The notes: generated by a model not told the origin, from the letters alone. Counted from the first letter of the stretch, positions 38,152-48,399 are shown. The stretch: DNA of 64,000 nt from Priestia iocasae (GCF_016909075.1 NZ_JAFBFC010000009.1:1-64000), one strand, 5' to 3'. Made by a program: numbers and translations.

Positions 38152-38908
38152 GGTGATCAAGCTCCTTCCAAATGCTTTGAAATAATTCATTGTAGGCAGG
38201 ATGCTGCCTTGCATCAAAGGGAGAAAGTGATCGAAGTTCTTTAGGTACAATAAATGTTTTAGCAACGGTTCCAGGACGATTAGAAAGAAGGAAAATGCGA
38301 GTACTCATGGCAATCGCTTCTCCAATATCATGAGTAACAAGAACGGCTGTTTTTCTTAATGACATGAGGGTTTTAGAAACAAGCTCTTCTAACTTTAACT
38401 TTGTCTGAAAATCGAGCGCTGAGAAAGGTTCATCTAACAAAAGAATAGAAGGATCAATGGCAAGTGTGCGTACAAGAGCAACGCGTTGTCTCATTCCTCC
38501 AGACAGTTGACGTGGATACAAGTCTTCAACATCGGTGAGGCCAATATCTTTTAATAAGCGAAGAGCAATCTCTTCTTTTTCTTTCGTATATTCTTTTCTC
38601 ATTTTTAATCCAAGAAGGATATTTTCCTTAATTGTTTTCCAAGGAAACAAGTAATCTTGCTGTAACATGTATCCGATTCTTGAATCATTAGTATGAATGT
38701 CTTCATGATTAATGGTCACGACTCCCTCAGTAGGTTTAAGGAGTCCAGCAATAATAGAAAGTAGTGTAGTCTTTCCACAGCCACTAGGGCCAAGGAAGGA
38801 GACAAATTCCCCTTCCTCAATTGTTAATTCAATGTTCTCTAATGCAGTAATAGCAGATTCTTTTGTAAAATACGTATGTTGAACGCGATGGACATGTAAG
38901 TTAGACAT
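38129..38908 (-). CDS. ytlC: ABC transporter ATPase YtlC
   Basis: Energises YtlD. Walker [10 protein letters not shown] (about residues 40-48), Q-loop [10 protein letters not shown], signature [13 protein letters not shown], Walker [13 protein letters not shown] and switch His VTHD are all intact. 259 aa. Starts 13 bases after ytlA with GGAGAGGA before the ATG. Confidence 0.95.
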   Translation of the reverse strand: MSNLHVHRVQHTYFTKESAITALENIELTIEEGEFVSFLGPSGCGKTTLLSIIAGLLKPTEGVVTINHEDIHTNDSRIGYMLQQDYLFPWKTIKENILLGLKMRKEYTKEKEEIALRLLKDIGLTDVEDLYPRQLSGGMRQRVALVRTLAIDPSILLLDEPFSALDFQTKLKLEELVSKTLMSLRKTAVLVTHDIGEAIAMSTRIFLLSNRPGTVAKTFIVPKELRSLSPFDARQHPAYNELFQSIWKELDHLESKNKN

Positions 38909-38921
38909 GTCGATCCTCTCC

Positions 38922-39923
38922 TTATTCAGAGATTACTTTTTCTGCAAAGCTTGTATTGACGAGTTCAGAATAGTTCACTTCAGCTGGCAATTCTCCTGCT
39001 TCATCCATAATATCTTGAAGGTTTTTCCAAGCTTCTTCAGGCAGTAATGGTGTTTTTGCATAAGACTGTTGAGCTTTATAACGTTCAACGACTGTTTCAA
39101 TAATATCGAGTGATGTGTCCTCAAATTGAGGTTGAATAGACTTTGCCACTTCTTCAGCGCTATGTGTATCGACCCATTGTTGAGCTTTATAGATAGCACG
39201 TGTGAACTTTTCAATCGCTTCTTTATTTTCTTTGATAAAGCTTTGCTTACTCATATAAGTTGTATAAGGAACACTTCCTGATTCTTCGCCAAAAGATGCA
39301 ACGATATATCCTCTGCCTTCTTTTTCAAAAATACTGGCTGTCGGCTCAAATAATTGAACATAATCTCCTGTTCCAGAAGCAAAAGCATTAGCGATATTTG
39401 CAAAGTCTACATTTTGAATAAGGTTTAAATCTTTTTGAGGGTTAATATCATGCTGCTTCAGAACGTATTCCCCCACCATTTGTGGCATACCGCCTTTTCG
39501 TTGACCTAAAAAGGTTGTGTCCTTCAATTGATCCCATGAAAATGACTCTATTTTTTCACGTGAAACAAGGAATGTACCATCTGTTTGAGTAAGTTGTGCA
39601 AAGTTCACAACAGGATCACTTGCTCCTTGAGCGTAGACATAAATAGACGTTTCAGCACCTACTAAAGCAATATCAACTCCGTCTGAAAGAAGAGCGGTCA
39701 TGGTCTTGTCTCCACCCCATGTAGTTTGTACCTTCACATCTAACCCTTCCTCTTCAAAGAATCCTTCAGAAAGAGCTACATATTGGGGAGCATAAAAAAT
39801 AGAATGTGTCACTTCACCAACACGCAATGTATATGTTTCTTCTTGTTTATTACACGAGATAAGTGGAACAATTAGTATGAAGACAGCAAGAATGGAGAGA
39901 ATCCATTTGAATTTTTTAATCAT
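38922..39923 (-). CDS. ytlA: ABC transporter substrate-binding lipoprotein YtlA
   Basis: Solute receptor of the NMT1/SsuA class. The signal peptide ends with lipobox LISC (Cys24). LRVGEVTHSIFYAPQYVALSEGFFEEEGLDVKV is the family start, seen in receptors for thiamine precursors, sulfonates and nitrate. The ligand cannot be told from sequence. First gene of ytlACD; AAGGAGGAT precedes the ATG. Confidence 0.92.
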   Translation of the reverse strand: MIKKFKWILSILAVFILIVPLISCNKQEETYTLRVGEVTHSIFYAPQYVALSEGFFEEEGLDVKVQTTWGGDKTMTALLSDGVDIALVGAETSIYVYAQGASDPVVNFAQLTQTDGTFLVSREKIESFSWDQLKDTTFLGQRKGGMPQMVGEYVLKQHDINPQKDLNLIQNVDFANIANAFASGTGDYVQLFEPTASIFEKEGRGYIVASFGEESGSVPYTTYMSKQSFIKENKEAIEKFTRAIYKAQQWVDTHSAEEVAKSIQPQFEDTSLDIIETVVERYKAQQSYAKTPLLPEEAWKNLQDIMDEAGELPAEVNYSELVNTSFAEKVISE

Positions 39924-40040
39924 ACGCCATCTAATCCTCCTTAAAGTTGCAAATGTACTTTATGATAAAGTATGAAGAGAGAGGGCATTTGGTGAGTGCC
40001 TAGTTCCAAATGAAAGGTAAAAAAGATGGGAGGTGAAAAG

Positions 40041-40826
40041 ATGAACAATGGTTTAATTATAGACAAACAAAGATTTCCGTCTCCTAATTCGAAAATCGAG
40101 CTTTATATTGTCACCTATCTATCAAATGGATTAAAAGTAAAAGGATTACTTGCAGAGCCAAAAGAAGAAGGGAACTATGATGGTTTTTTATATTTAAGGG
40201 GTGGAATAAAAAACGTAGGAATGGTTCGAGTGGGACGAATTGTTCAATTTGCGTCAGAAGGGTTTGTTGTGATGGCGCCTTTTTATCGAGGTAATCAAGG
40301 AGGAGAAGGAAATGAAGATTTCGCTGGTGATGACCGTGAAGATGCACTTTCCGCTTATGACTTATTAAGAAATCATCATCGTGTACACCAAGACCGCATT
40401 CATGTCTTTGGCTTTTCACGTGGCGGGGTGATGGCATTATTTACAGCGATTTTTCGTAAAAGTGTTTCATCACTTGTTTTATGGGGAGGTGTCAGTGACA
40501 TGACACTTACTTATTATGAAAGAGAAGATTTACGTAGAATGATGAAAAGAGTGATTGGTGGCACACCTAACAAATATCCAGAACGCTACGAGTGGAGAAC
40601 CCCATTGTATCAATTAGAATATCTTCAAGCTCCTGTTTTATTAATTCATGGTGAAAAGGATAGAAATGTATCCATTGAACATTCTTATAAGTTGGAAGGG
40701 AAGTTAAAAGAGTTAAATAAGCAGGTAGATAGCTGGTATTTTAACGATTTCACTCATTACTTTCCACCAGTAAAAAATAGAGAGACAGTACATAAACTCA
40801 CAAAATGGATGAAGAAGCAGTCATAA
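40041..40826 (+). CDS. ytmA: Alpha/beta hydrolase, prolyl-oligopeptidase type (YtmA)
   Basis: Serine hydrolase of 261 aa. The nucleophile elbow is HVFGFSRGGVMALF (Ser about 122), the acid Asp in LLIHGEKDRNVS, and His in DFTHYFPP. Substrate unknown. ATG 40041 follows GGGAGGTGAAAAG; the upstream ATG 40026 overlaps that site. Divergent from ytlACD and 69 bases before ytmB. Confidence 0.9.
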   Translation: MNNGLIIDKQRFPSPNSKIELYIVTYLSNGLKVKGLLAEPKEEGNYDGFLYLRGGIKNVGMVRVGRIVQFASEGFVVMAPFYRGNQGGEGNEDFAGDDREDALSAYDLLRNHHRVHQDRIHVFGFSRGGVMALFTAIFRKSVSSLVLWGGVSDMTLTYYEREDLRRMMKRVIGGTPNKYPERYEWRTPLYQLEYLQAPVLLIHGEKDRNVSIEHSYKLEGKLKELNKQVDSWYFNDFTHYFPPVKNRETVHKLTKWMKKQS

Positions 40827-40895
40827 GAAAAGGAGTTTTCCTTTTGAAATAGACGTTGTACAATACAAGAAAGGCACGAAAAAGGAGGGCTAAAT

Positions 40896-41138
40896 ATGGG
40901 CATGCCGTTAGAGTTAAATACGATGATTGTAACAAAAGGATTAGAAAAACGAATGGATGAAAATCTTTTTGTATTAGAGAAAGCAGGATACCGTTTGTAT
41001 CCATTAGATATTCCAATTAGTGTACATAAAACAAAAGAGGGAGAGCGCACAGGAACAGGTGTTATCCGTAAAGTAGAGCTCGTTAATAATCAAACACGCA
41101 TTACATATGAATTAGTAAAATTAAATTCAACGAATTAA
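40896..41138 (+). CDS. ytmB: DUF2584 protein YtmB
   Basis: 80-residue soluble protein (MGMPLELNTMIVTKGLEKRM...), same size and place as B. subtilis YtmB. No function known. AAAGGAGGGC precedes the ATG. A strong terminator follows. Confidence 0.87.
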   Translation: MGMPLELNTMIVTKGLEKRMDENLFVLEKAGYRLYPLDIPISVHKTKEGERTGTGVIRKVELVNNQTRITYELVKLNSTN

Positions 41139-41144
41139 TCCACT

Positions 41145-41190
41145 AAAAAAACCTGACATGACAGAGTAGCTGTCATGTCAGGTTTTTTTA
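41145..41190. terminator. Bidirectional terminator after ytmB
   Basis: AAAAAACCTGACATGACAG pairs with CTGTCATGTCAGGTTTTTT around AGTAG. Confidence 0.95.
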
Positions 41191-41289
41191 ATTGAATCGT
41201 ATGCTTAGGTAAGCGACTTTTACTCGTTTCGTCAAATCGGGACGCTGTTTGCTTTTAAGACAAAACGCTTCCATGTTAATGGATAACGA

Positions 41290-42876
41290 TTATGTTAATG
41301 GACCGCCAGCATCTTTAATAATACTTGGAACATTCGAGAATTTCTTGAAGTTTTCTTTAAACTTAGAAGCTAATTCTTTTGCTTTTACTTCATATTCTGC
41401 ACCATCTGCCCATGCTTTTGCTGGCTGTAGTACTTCATCAGGTACACCAGGAACATGAATAGGGATCTCTAAGCCGAATATAGAATCTTTCACTGTCTCA
41501 GCGCTATCGAGTTCACCTTCTAAAGCTGCTTGAACCATAGCGCGTGTATAGCGTAATTTCATTCGTTCTCCAACTCCATACTCTCCACCAGTCCATCCAG
41601 TGTTAACGAGGTACACGCTTACATTATGTTCATCAATTTTCTTTCCTAGCATTTCAGCATATGTTGTTGCCGGCAAAGGTAAGAAAGGAGCTCCAAAGCA
41701 TGTAGAGAATGTAGCTTCTGGAGATGTAACACCACGCTCGGTTCCAGCAAGCTTACTAGTGTAACCGCTTAAAAAGTGATACATTGCTTGTTCTTTAGTT
41801 AACCTGCTGATTGGAGGTAACACACCAAACGCATCAGCTGTTAAAAATACAATGGCTGTCGGATGGCCAGCAACACTTGGATCTACGATGTTATCCATTG
41901 CTTGAAGCGGGTATGCTGCACGTGTGTTTTCTGTTAACGAATTATCATCGTAATCTGCTAATCTTGTATCATAATCAATCGTCACATTTTCAAGGACGGC
42001 ACCAAATCGAATAGAATTGAAGATTTGTGGCTCTTTTTCTTCTGATAGATTGATACACTTTGCATAGCAACCACCTTCAACGTTAAATACGCCAGAGTTT
42101 GACCAGCCGTGCTCATCATCTCCAATTAATCGTCTATTTGCATCAGCAGATAATGTTGTTTTCCCCGTTCCTGATAATCCAAAGAATAATGCAACATCAC
42201 CTTCATTGCCTACGTTAGCTGAACAATGCATAGATAAAATATCTTGTTGAGGAAGAAGGAAATTCATAACTGAGAAGATGGACTTTTTCATTTCACCTGC
42301 GTATTCAGTACCACCAATTAAAATCACTTTGCGTTCAAAAGAGATAATAATAAACGTTTCAGAATTTGTACCATCTACAACTGGATCAGCTTTAAAGTTT
42401 GGAGCTGATACAATCGTAAATTCAGCAGATTGAGAAGTTTCATTGTTGTCAGTTGGACGGATAAATAATTGATGAGCAAATAGGTTATGCCACGCGTATT
42501 CATTAATTACACGAATTGGAAGAGTGTATTTTACATCGGCACCTGCATAGCCGTTAAAAACGAATAATTCATCTTTTTCCTTTAAGTATGCTAAAACCTT
42601 TTTATATAAAGAATCAAATTTCTCAGCAGAAAATGGTTTGTTCACTTTACCCCAATCAATCAAATGCTTAGTCGCTTCTTCTTCTACGATAAATTTGTCT
42701 TCTGGAGAGCGTCCTGTATATTTTCCAGTCTCTACACGTACAGCACCTGTAGACGTTAATGTTCCTTCACTGCGTTGTAGCACTCTCTCTACGAGTTGAG
42801 GCACAGAAAGGTTCTGTTGAATTGTTTGTAGTTTAAGTAGTTCAGATAACTCAATAGACATATCCACTGTACTCAT
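41290..42876 (-). CDS. pckA: Phosphoenolpyruvate carboxykinase (ATP) PckA
   Basis: Converts oxaloacetate and ATP to phosphoenolpyruvate, first step of gluconeogenesis. The kinase-1a P-loop is [15 protein letters not shown] (about residues 230-244), the metal site follows in [24 protein letters not shown], with RTTYP-like ENTRAAYPL and [22 protein letters not shown] precedes ATG 42876; the longer frame from 42921 has no site. 528 aa. Confidence 0.97.
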   Translation of the reverse strand: MSTVDMSIELSELLKLQTIQQNLSVPQLVERVLQRSEGTLTSTGAVRVETGKYTGRSPEDKFIVEEEATKHLIDWGKVNKPFSAEKFDSLYKKVLAYLKEKDELFVFNGYAGADVKYTLPIRVINEYAWHNLFAHQLFIRPTDNNETSQSAEFTIVSAPNFKADPVVDGTNSETFIIISFERKVILIGGTEYAGEMKKSIFSVMNFLLPQQDILSMHCSANVGNEGDVALFFGLSGTGKTTLSADANRRLIGDDEHGWSNSGVFNVEGGCYAKCINLSEEKEPQIFNSIRFGAVLENVTIDYDTRLADYDDNSLTENTRAAYPLQAMDNIVDPSVAGHPTAIVFLTADAFGVLPPISRLTKEQAMYHFLSGYTSKLAGTERGVTSPEATFSTCFGAPFLPLPATTYAEMLGKKIDEHNVSVYLVNTGWTGGEYGVGERMKLRYTRAMVQAALEGELDSAETVKDSIFGLEIPIHVPGVPDEVLQPAKAWADGAEYEVKAKELASKFKENFKKFSNVPSIIKDAGGPLT

Positions 42877-42925
42877 TTGCAATACCATCCTTTGTTTTTT
42901 GTTGCGATACAATAAATTCATAAAT

Positions 42926-42936
42926 AGTATAACACA
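42926..42936 (-). promoter_or_regulatory. CcpN-type site over the pckA -10
   Basis: On the minus strand TGTGTTATACT matches the CcpN motif TRTGHYATAYW at every position and contains the likely -10, TATACT; a TAGACT -35 lies 16 bases upstream. CcpN represses pckA and gapB in B. subtilis under glycolytic conditions. Confidence 0.7.
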
Positions 42937-43290
42937 TTTATATTAATAGTCTATACTAATTATCTAAAATTGTTTATATATAATGTAAAAATAGGCTTGG
43001 ACTAACTCATCATTTTTATTTTCTAGCTAAATTGTCTAGATAAACTTGTATGACAAATACATTTTAAAGCGCTTTCAATAATACTTCAACATAATTCGTT
43101 GAAAAAATTGTATTTTTAGCATACTTTTTATAATGGATGTAGAATATCTATTCAAAGTAGAGGGAAGTTCATGCTTTATGAAAAGAGAATTTCAAATGAG
43201 TAAGGAAAAAGGAACATTTATTTTGATATAGACGTAAAGAATGGGCCAACTTTCAAAAGTAAAAACATGAATAAAATTATTTGAACAAGG
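42937..43290. other. Intergenic region between pckA and metK leader
   Basis: AT-rich, no clear gene. It holds a cre-like palindrome (TTTAAAGCGCTTTCA, 43063-43077) with one mismatch to the CcpA consensus. A 17-codon frame at 43178-43231 (MKREFQMSKEKGTFILI) lies behind GAGGGAA and below TATAAT at 43129-43134; coding status uncertain. Confidence 0.4.
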
Positions 43291-43320
43291 TTGACACTAC
43301 AAAGGAAAATAGGGTATGAT
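43291..43320 (+). promoter_or_regulatory. metK promoter
   Basis: TTGACA (43291-43296) and TATGAT (43315-43320) with an 18-base spacer, 20 bases before the SAM riboswitch. Confidence 0.85.
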
Positions 43321-43339
43321 ATGTCATTGAACGGATACT

Positions 43340-43460
43340 CTCTTATCCCGAGCTGGTGGAGGGACAGGCCCTATGAAACCCAGCAACCATCACCATTTTT
43401 TTACATATTTAGGTGATAAGGTGCTAACCTGATGCAAGGCATGACCTTGATCGATAAGAG
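43340..43460 (+). promoter_or_regulatory. SAM-I riboswitch (S-box)
   Basis: P1 arms CTCTTATC and GATAAGAG enclose the S-box core GAGCTGGTGGAGGGACAGGC, CCTATGAAACCCAGCAACC, AAGGTGCTAACCTGATGCAAGGC. It reads S-adenosylmethionine and controls metK just downstream. Confidence 0.97.
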
Positions 43461-43483
43461 TGAAAGGCTAAGTTGAATTTGAT

Positions 43484-43515
43484 ACCTTTCCTCGAATTTA
43501 GGAAAGGTTTTTTAT
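43484..43515 (+). terminator. SAM riboswitch terminator
   Basis: ACCTTTCC pairs with GGAAAGGT around a 9-base loop, followed by TTTTTTAT; forms when SAM is bound. Confidence 0.92.
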
Positions 43516-43595
43516 ATTTTCAATTGTTTTTATAAACAATATAAAGGGAAATGAGTACCGTATCACTATGCAACTGTATTAAAGGAGGAAAATTG

Positions 43596-44798
43596 ATGTC
43601 AACGAAACGTCGTTTATTTACGTCAGAATCTGTAACAGAAGGCCACCCAGATAAAATTTGTGACCAAATTTCTGACTCTATTCTTGATGCAATTTTAGCA
43701 AAAGATCCAAATGCTCGTGTAGCTTGTGAAACAAGTGTTACAACTGGTTTAGTATTAGTAAGTGGTGAGATTACAACATCTACGTATGTAGATATTCCAA
43801 AAACGGTGCGTGAAACAATTAAAGAAATTGGCTACACGCGTGCAAAATATGGTTTCGATGCTGAAACTTGCGCTGTTTTAACATCAATTGATGAGCAATC
43901 TGCTGATATTGCAATGGGTGTTGATAAAGCTTTAGAAGCTCGTGAAGGTCAAATGACTGACGAGGAAATTGAAGCAATCGGTGCAGGTGACCAAGGTTTA
44001 ATGTTTGGTTTTGCTTGTAACGAGACAAAGGAATTAATGCCTCTTCCAATTTCTTTAGCTCATAAATTAGCTCGACGCCTAACAGAAGTTCGTAAAGAAG
44101 AAATTCTTCCTTACCTTCGTCCAGATGGAAAAACACAAGTAACAGTTGAATACGATGAAAATAACAAGCCAGTTCGTATTGACACAATTGTTATTTCAAC
44201 TCAACACCACCCAGAAATTACGTTAGAGCAAATTCAACGTAATTTAAAAGAGTATGTAATTAACCCAGTTGTTCCTCAAGAATTAATTGATGAAAATACA
44301 AAATATTTCATTAACCCAACTGGTCGTTTCGTAATCGGTGGTCCTCAAGGTGATGCTGGTTTAACAGGCCGTAAAATCATCGTAGATACTTACGGTGGTT
44401 ATGCTCGTCACGGTGGTGGAGCATTCTCTGGTAAAGATGCAACAAAAGTAGACCGTTCTGCTGCATATGCGGCTCGTTACGTTGCGAAAAACATCGTAGC
44501 TGCAGGTCTTGCTGATAAATGTGAAGTTCAATTAGCATATGCAATTGGTGTTGCTCAACCAGTATCAATTTCAATTGATACATTTGGTACAGGTCAAGTT
44601 TCTGAAGAAGTGTTAGTAGAAGCAGTTCGTAACAACTTTGACCTTCGCCCAGCAGGTATTATTAAAATGCTTGATCTTCGTCGTCCAATTTACAAACAAA
44701 CAGCTGCATACGGTCACTTCGGTCGTACAGATATTGATGTTCCTTGGGAGCGTACTGACAAAGCACAAGCACTAAAAACAGCTGCATTAGGTAACTAA
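43596..44798 (+). CDS. metK: S-adenosylmethionine synthetase MetK
   Basis: Makes SAM from methionine and ATP. Signatures are [17 protein letters not shown] (about residues 11-27), [12 protein letters not shown] and the P-loop-like [19 protein letters not shown]. 400 aa. AAAGGAGG precedes ATG 43596; an ATG at 43551 lies in the leader without a site. Direct feedback control by the SAM riboswitch. Confidence 0.98.
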   Translation: MSTKRRLFTSESVTEGHPDKICDQISDSILDAILAKDPNARVACETSVTTGLVLVSGEITTSTYVDIPKTVRETIKEIGYTRAKYGFDAETCAVLTSIDEQSADIAMGVDKALEAREGQMTDEEIEAIGAGDQGLMFGFACNETKELMPLPISLAHKLARRLTEVRKEEILPYLRPDGKTQVTVEYDENNKPVRIDTIVISTQHHPEITLEQIQRNLKEYVINPVVPQELIDENTKYFINPTGRFVIGGPQGDAGLTGRKIIVDTYGGYARHGGGAFSGKDATKVDRSAAYAARYVAKNIVAAGLADKCEVQLAYAIGVAQPVSISIDTFGTGQVSEEVLVEAVRNNFDLRPAGIIKMLDLRRPIYKQTAAYGHFGRTDIDVPWERTDKAQALKTAALGN

Positions 44799-44800
44799 TA

Positions 44801-44839
44801 AAAAAACAAGCCCTCCTTTAAAGGAGGGCTTGTTTTTTT
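44801..44839. terminator. Bidirectional terminator after metK
   Basis: Perfect palindrome AAAAAACAAGCCCTCCTTT and its complement, T-run on both strands. Its last bases overlap the end of the convergent glycosyltransferase gene. Confidence 0.95.
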
Positions 44840-45983
44840 ATGCGAGTTGAATAGACTGCTTTCTATTTATTAAGGCTTCTTCATATTCCATTAATAAGCG
44901 TTCAAAGATGCTATCCCACGTTTGAGTTAATGCATAATTCCGGCCTTGATGTCCAAAATGAATTCGCTTATGAAGATCCTCTAACAGTTCTACAATATGA
45001 TGCACAAACTCTTGTACTGAGTTAGGGTTGCAAAGATAACCGTTTCGCCCTTGTTGAACAATGGTTTTTACACCACCAGCATTTGCACCAACCACTGGTG
45101 TTCCACAAGCAAGAGATTCTAGTACAACATTTCCAAAGGTTTCGGTTGCTGAAGGGAAAACAAATAAATCAGAAGCAGCATACACTTTTGCAAGGTGTTC
45201 ACCTTGAAGGAAACCAGTGAATGTCATATGCTCAAGAGATTCTTTTTGAAGCTGTTCTTTCAAAGGTCCATCTCCAACAATTAGCCAGTGAATTTTATGT
45301 CGAATATGAGGAGGCATAGATTTTGCAATTTCCATAAAGGTATTTAAATTTTTTTCAGGCGCAAGTCGTCCAACGTACGTTAAGATATAAGGCTTTTTGA
45401 TGTTGTATTTAATCCTCACATCAAACCGATCATAGTGAGGGTGAAATAATGTGTGATCTACACCGCGTGACCAAATCGAAAGATTTGTAAAGCCTTTGCT
45501 TTGCAGATGATCTTTTGTTGCTTGAGAAGGTACAAAGATACGTTCTAATGGTTGGTGAAACCATTTCATATATTTCCATAAAAAAGGAGATAGGAAGTTC
45601 AAGTCATAATAAGACAAATATTGTTCAAAATCAGTATGATACGAGCCTACAATTGGAATATTCATTTTTTTGGCGTAATGCAAACCGCAGAGTCCAATAT
45701 TAAAAGGGGTAGCGATATGGATGATATCTGGTTGAAACTCTTGTAGCTGTGTTTTAATTTTTAGCATGTTTGGTAAAGCCAAGCGGCACTCAGGATATAG
45801 AAAAAAAGGCAAACTTATAAAGCGATGAATCTGCTTTGAAAATAAGTCTTCGTTAATACTTTCAGGAGCAAAAACTTGATAATCTATTTTTTGGTGCTCA
45901 AAATAATTTGTTAATTTAGCTAACGTTTTTGCCACACCGTTTACATCAGGTATAAATGTATCTGTAAACAAAGCCACTTTCAT
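44838..45983 (-). CDS. Glycosyltransferase family 4 (mannosyl-/glycolipid-type)
   Basis: GT-B enzyme of 381 aa. The N-terminal half has FTDTFIPDVNGVAKTLAKL; the C-terminal donor domain has YVGRLAPEKNLN, GDGPLKEQL and the E-x7-E motif in PSATETFGNVVLESLACGTPVVG. Similar proteins use GDP-mannose or UDP-sugars on lipid acceptors; donor and acceptor cannot be decided here. GGGGGAGAT precedes the ATG. The PAP2 gene follows upstream on the same strand, 80 bases away. Confidence 0.88.
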   Translation of the reverse strand: MKVALFTDTFIPDVNGVAKTLAKLTNYFEHQKIDYQVFAPESINEDLFSKQIHRFISLPFFLYPECRLALPNMLKIKTQLQEFQPDIIHIATPFNIGLCGLHYAKKMNIPIVGSYHTDFEQYLSYYDLNFLSPFLWKYMKWFHQPLERIFVPSQATKDHLQSKGFTNLSIWSRGVDHTLFHPHYDRFDVRIKYNIKKPYILTYVGRLAPEKNLNTFMEIAKSMPPHIRHKIHWLIVGDGPLKEQLQKESLEHMTFTGFLQGEHLAKVYAASDLFVFPSATETFGNVVLESLACGTPVVGANAGGVKTIVQQGRNGYLCNPNSVQEFVHHIVELLEDLHKRIHFGHQGRNYALTQTWDSIFERLLMEYEEALINRKQSIQLA

Positions 45984-46063
45984 TCTATCTCCCCCTATCC
46001 ATTCAATGATGGTTGTGCATATCTATCTATTCTTTGAAATAAATAAAGTTTGTATATATTTCT

Positions 46064-46597
46064 TTATATCGTAAGAAAGTAAAGAGATAATATACCGACT
46101 GAAGTTCCAAGAATCATGCCGGCACCAACATCCGTTGGATAATGAAGCCCTAAATAAATACGAGATAACCCTACACTTAATGCAAATGGTAATAACATCA
46201 TAGCAAGAGATGGTAAGTAGAAAATAAAGGGAATTGATACTGAAAAGATAGCTGTTGTGTGACCAGAAGGAAATGAGTGGTCTTTTAAAGGATTCTCTAA
46301 TACTTTTGTATTTTCGATTTGTAAATAGGGTCTTTTTCGAGGATAGATACGTTTTAAGATTGCTACAGGAATATGACTGATTGCAAGTGAGATAGCGCTA
46401 GCTACAGCAATCATCTTTAAAGGTCCTTTCATGACTAATAACATAGCTAATACTGTAGCAATTGTAAAAGTTGCTCCACCTAGATGTGTAACAGTGCGAA
46501 AATAAACATTAGCTAGTTTACGATCAAAATGTTTATTAACACTTCTAAATACATAGCACTCAAAATCATATAGTTGGCGAATTAACTTGGTTCTCAT
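46064..46597 (-). CDS. PAP2-family membrane phosphatase
   Basis: 177 aa, about five membrane helices. The three PAP2 motifs are complete: KRIYPRKRP, FPSGHTT and SRIYLGLHYPTD. Likely dephosphorylates a lipid phosphate such as undecaprenyl pyrophosphate or phosphatidylglycerol phosphate. AAAGGGGAC precedes the ATG. Adjacent glycosyltransferase suggests a shared lipid or envelope role. Confidence 0.9.
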   Translation of the reverse strand: MRTKLIRQLYDFECYVFRSVNKHFDRKLANVYFRTVTHLGGATFTIATVLAMLLVMKGPLKMIAVASAISLAISHIPVAILKRIYPRKRPYLQIENTKVLENPLKDHSFPSGHTTAIFSVSIPFIFYLPSLAMMLLPFALSVGLSRIYLGLHYPTDVGAGMILGTSVGILSLYFLTI

Positions 46598-47009
46598 TTT
46601 TAAGTCCCCTTTAATAAAAAAGTGTTACTTTTATTTTAAGAGGGAAATGTTTAGGAAGTAATAAGGTAGTGTAAATTAATAGAAAATTTAGATGAGATTG
46701 GGTTGAAAAGCCTAAAGCGATAAATGGATAGGTATATCATCTATTTTAGCGTTGGTAGGAGGAGATTGAGGTGACAGTATTTTAGCCGTAAAAAGCCTTT
46801 TAATTCGATGATTATATCTAATTGTTCAAACAACCTATAAGCAAGGCATAGGTCTTACTTATAGGTTATGAAAAGTTGTTATACAATATAGAGAAAAGGG
46901 AGTCAGTGCATTGTGACGGTGTAAAAAAAGAAGGCAGTCTTTTTTCGTAATTTTGAGAGCACCTTTTGTTCTATTTGACGCACTGATTTATAATGAGAAA
47001 AGAGATTAT
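46598..47009. other. 412-base region without a recognised gene
   Basis: Holds an imperfect inverted repeat (46832-46867, AACCTATAAG/CTTATAGGTT), a hairpin with T-run (AAAAAAG/CTTTTTT, 46923-46946) and a promoter-like TTGTTC-17-TATAAT (46966-46994) reading towards the 3' end of ytoA. No frame with a convincing start and length was found. Confidence 0.4.
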
Positions 47010-47519
47010 TTATTTTAATGAACGATAATATTGGCCTTTTTCAACGTAGCTTTTTCGGATACGGTCCATGTCTTTTCGATCATCGTCTGTGAGTTCACGT
47101 ATCACTTTCGCTGGTCTTCCAAGAGCAAGTGTGTTAGGGGGAATTTTTTTCCCAGGTGGTACAAGACTTCCGGCACCAATAAAAGCACCTTCACCAACTT
47201 CAGCTCCATCTAAAATAATGGACCCCATCCCAATTAAGGAATTTTTTCGAAGAATAGCGCTATGTAAGATAACTTGGTGCCCAACGGTTACGTCGTCTTC
47301 AATGATAAGTGGATTGTCTGGACTTTGGTGAAGGGTTGATTGATCTTGGATGTTGACGCGATTACCAATAATGGTAGGAGCTACATCACCGCGGATAACG
47401 GTGTTAAACCAAATGCTACTTTCTTCTCCAATTGAAACATCACCTGTAATGGTTACATAATCAGCAATATAGACGCTTGATGAAATAATAGGTGTTTTGT
47501 CTTTGTATGGATAAATCAT
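47010..47519 (-). CDS. ytoA: Gamma-carbonic-anhydrase-like hexapeptide protein YtoA
   Basis: Left-handed beta-helix trimer protein of 169 aa. Hexapeptide repeats run from SSSVYIADYVTITGDVSIGEES to PPNTLALGRPAKVIREL. Metal His ligands are visible in STLHQSP and VTVGHQVILHSA. AAAGGGGATGA precedes ATG 47519; the frame open to 47666 has no site and would overlap ytpA. Enzyme activity is unproven for many relatives. Confidence 0.92.
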   Translation of the reverse strand: MIYPYKDKTPIISSSVYIADYVTITGDVSIGEESSIWFNTVIRGDVAPTIIGNRVNIQDQSTLHQSPDNPLIIEDDVTVGHQVILHSAILRKNSLIGMGSIILDGAEVGEGAFIGAGSLVPPGKKIPPNTLALGRPAKVIRELTDDDRKDMDRIRKSYVEKGQYYRSLK

Positions 47520-47622
47520 ATCGTCATCCCCTTTATAGTAGTTGAAAAAAATGAATAAATCTTCTAATGTAAGTGTACAAAGTTTTTTGAAGTGAGTAAA
47601 CAAAAGAAAGGAAGTAGCTTTT

Positions 47623-48399
47623 ATGAGGAAATGGGAAGCTGAAAACCCTAAAGGTGTAATAGTCATGGTACACGGAGCATCGGAACACCATGGTCGTTAT
47701 CGTTGGCTAATTGAAATGTGGCGCTCCGTCGGTATGCATGTCATTATGGGAGACCTTCCTGGACAAGGAATGACAACAAGAAGAAGAGGGCATATTAAAT
47801 CATTTGATGAGTATATAGAAGAGATTGATACGTGGGTACGAGAAGCTCAAACATATGATTTGCCAATCTTTTTATTAGGTCATAGCATGGGAGGCCTTGC
47901 TGTCATTCGTACATTGCAAGAAAAAAAACTACCGGTGTGGGGAGCCATTTTATCATCCCCTTGTTTAGGTTTAAAAGAGCATCCCCCAGCTTATGTTGAT
48001 TTATTATCAAAAGGATTAAATAAATTAATGCCAAGCATGTTATTTAATACGATATTAACGGTTGATAAAGTAACAAGAAACAAGGAAATTATGGATGAAG
48101 ATCAAAATGATTCGTTATATGTAACAAAAGTATCTGTACGTTGGTATCGAGAGTTAATGCATGCAATGAATATGGCTTTTCGCGAAGTAGAGAAAACACC
48201 CGATGTACCAATTTTATTAATGCAAGCAGGAGAAGACAAAATTATCGAGAAGCTAATTGTAAAGCAATGGTTTGATGAAGTCGACTTAAGTGAAAAAACG
48301 TATAAAGAATGGACATCTCTATATCATGAAATCTTTAACGAACCAGAAAGAGAGCAAGTTTTTGCTTATGCCAAAAGCTTTGTGGACCTTCACATATAG
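47623..48399 (+). CDS. ytpA: Lysophospholipase-like hydrolase YtpA
   Basis: Alpha/beta hydrolase, 258 aa. VMVHGASEHHGRY (oxyanion), nucleophile elbow LLGHSMGGLAVIRT (Ser about 88), Asp in LLMQAGEDKIIE, and C-terminal His in LYHEIFNEPER. In B. subtilis YtpA is needed for the phospholipid antibiotic bacilysocin. GAAAGGAAG precedes the ATG. Forms a pair with ytpB 43 bases downstream. Confidence 0.92.
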   Translation: MRKWEAENPKGVIVMVHGASEHHGRYRWLIEMWRSVGMHVIMGDLPGQGMTTRRRGHIKSFDEYIEEIDTWVREAQTYDLPIFLLGHSMGGLAVIRTLQEKKLPVWGAILSSPCLGLKEHPPAYVDLLSKGLNKLMPSMLFNTILTVDKVTRNKEIMDEDQNDSLYVTKVSVRWYRELMHAMNMAFREVEKTPDVPILLMQAGEDKIIEKLIVKQWFDEVDLSEKTYKEWTSLYHEIFNEPEREQVFAYAKSFVDLHI

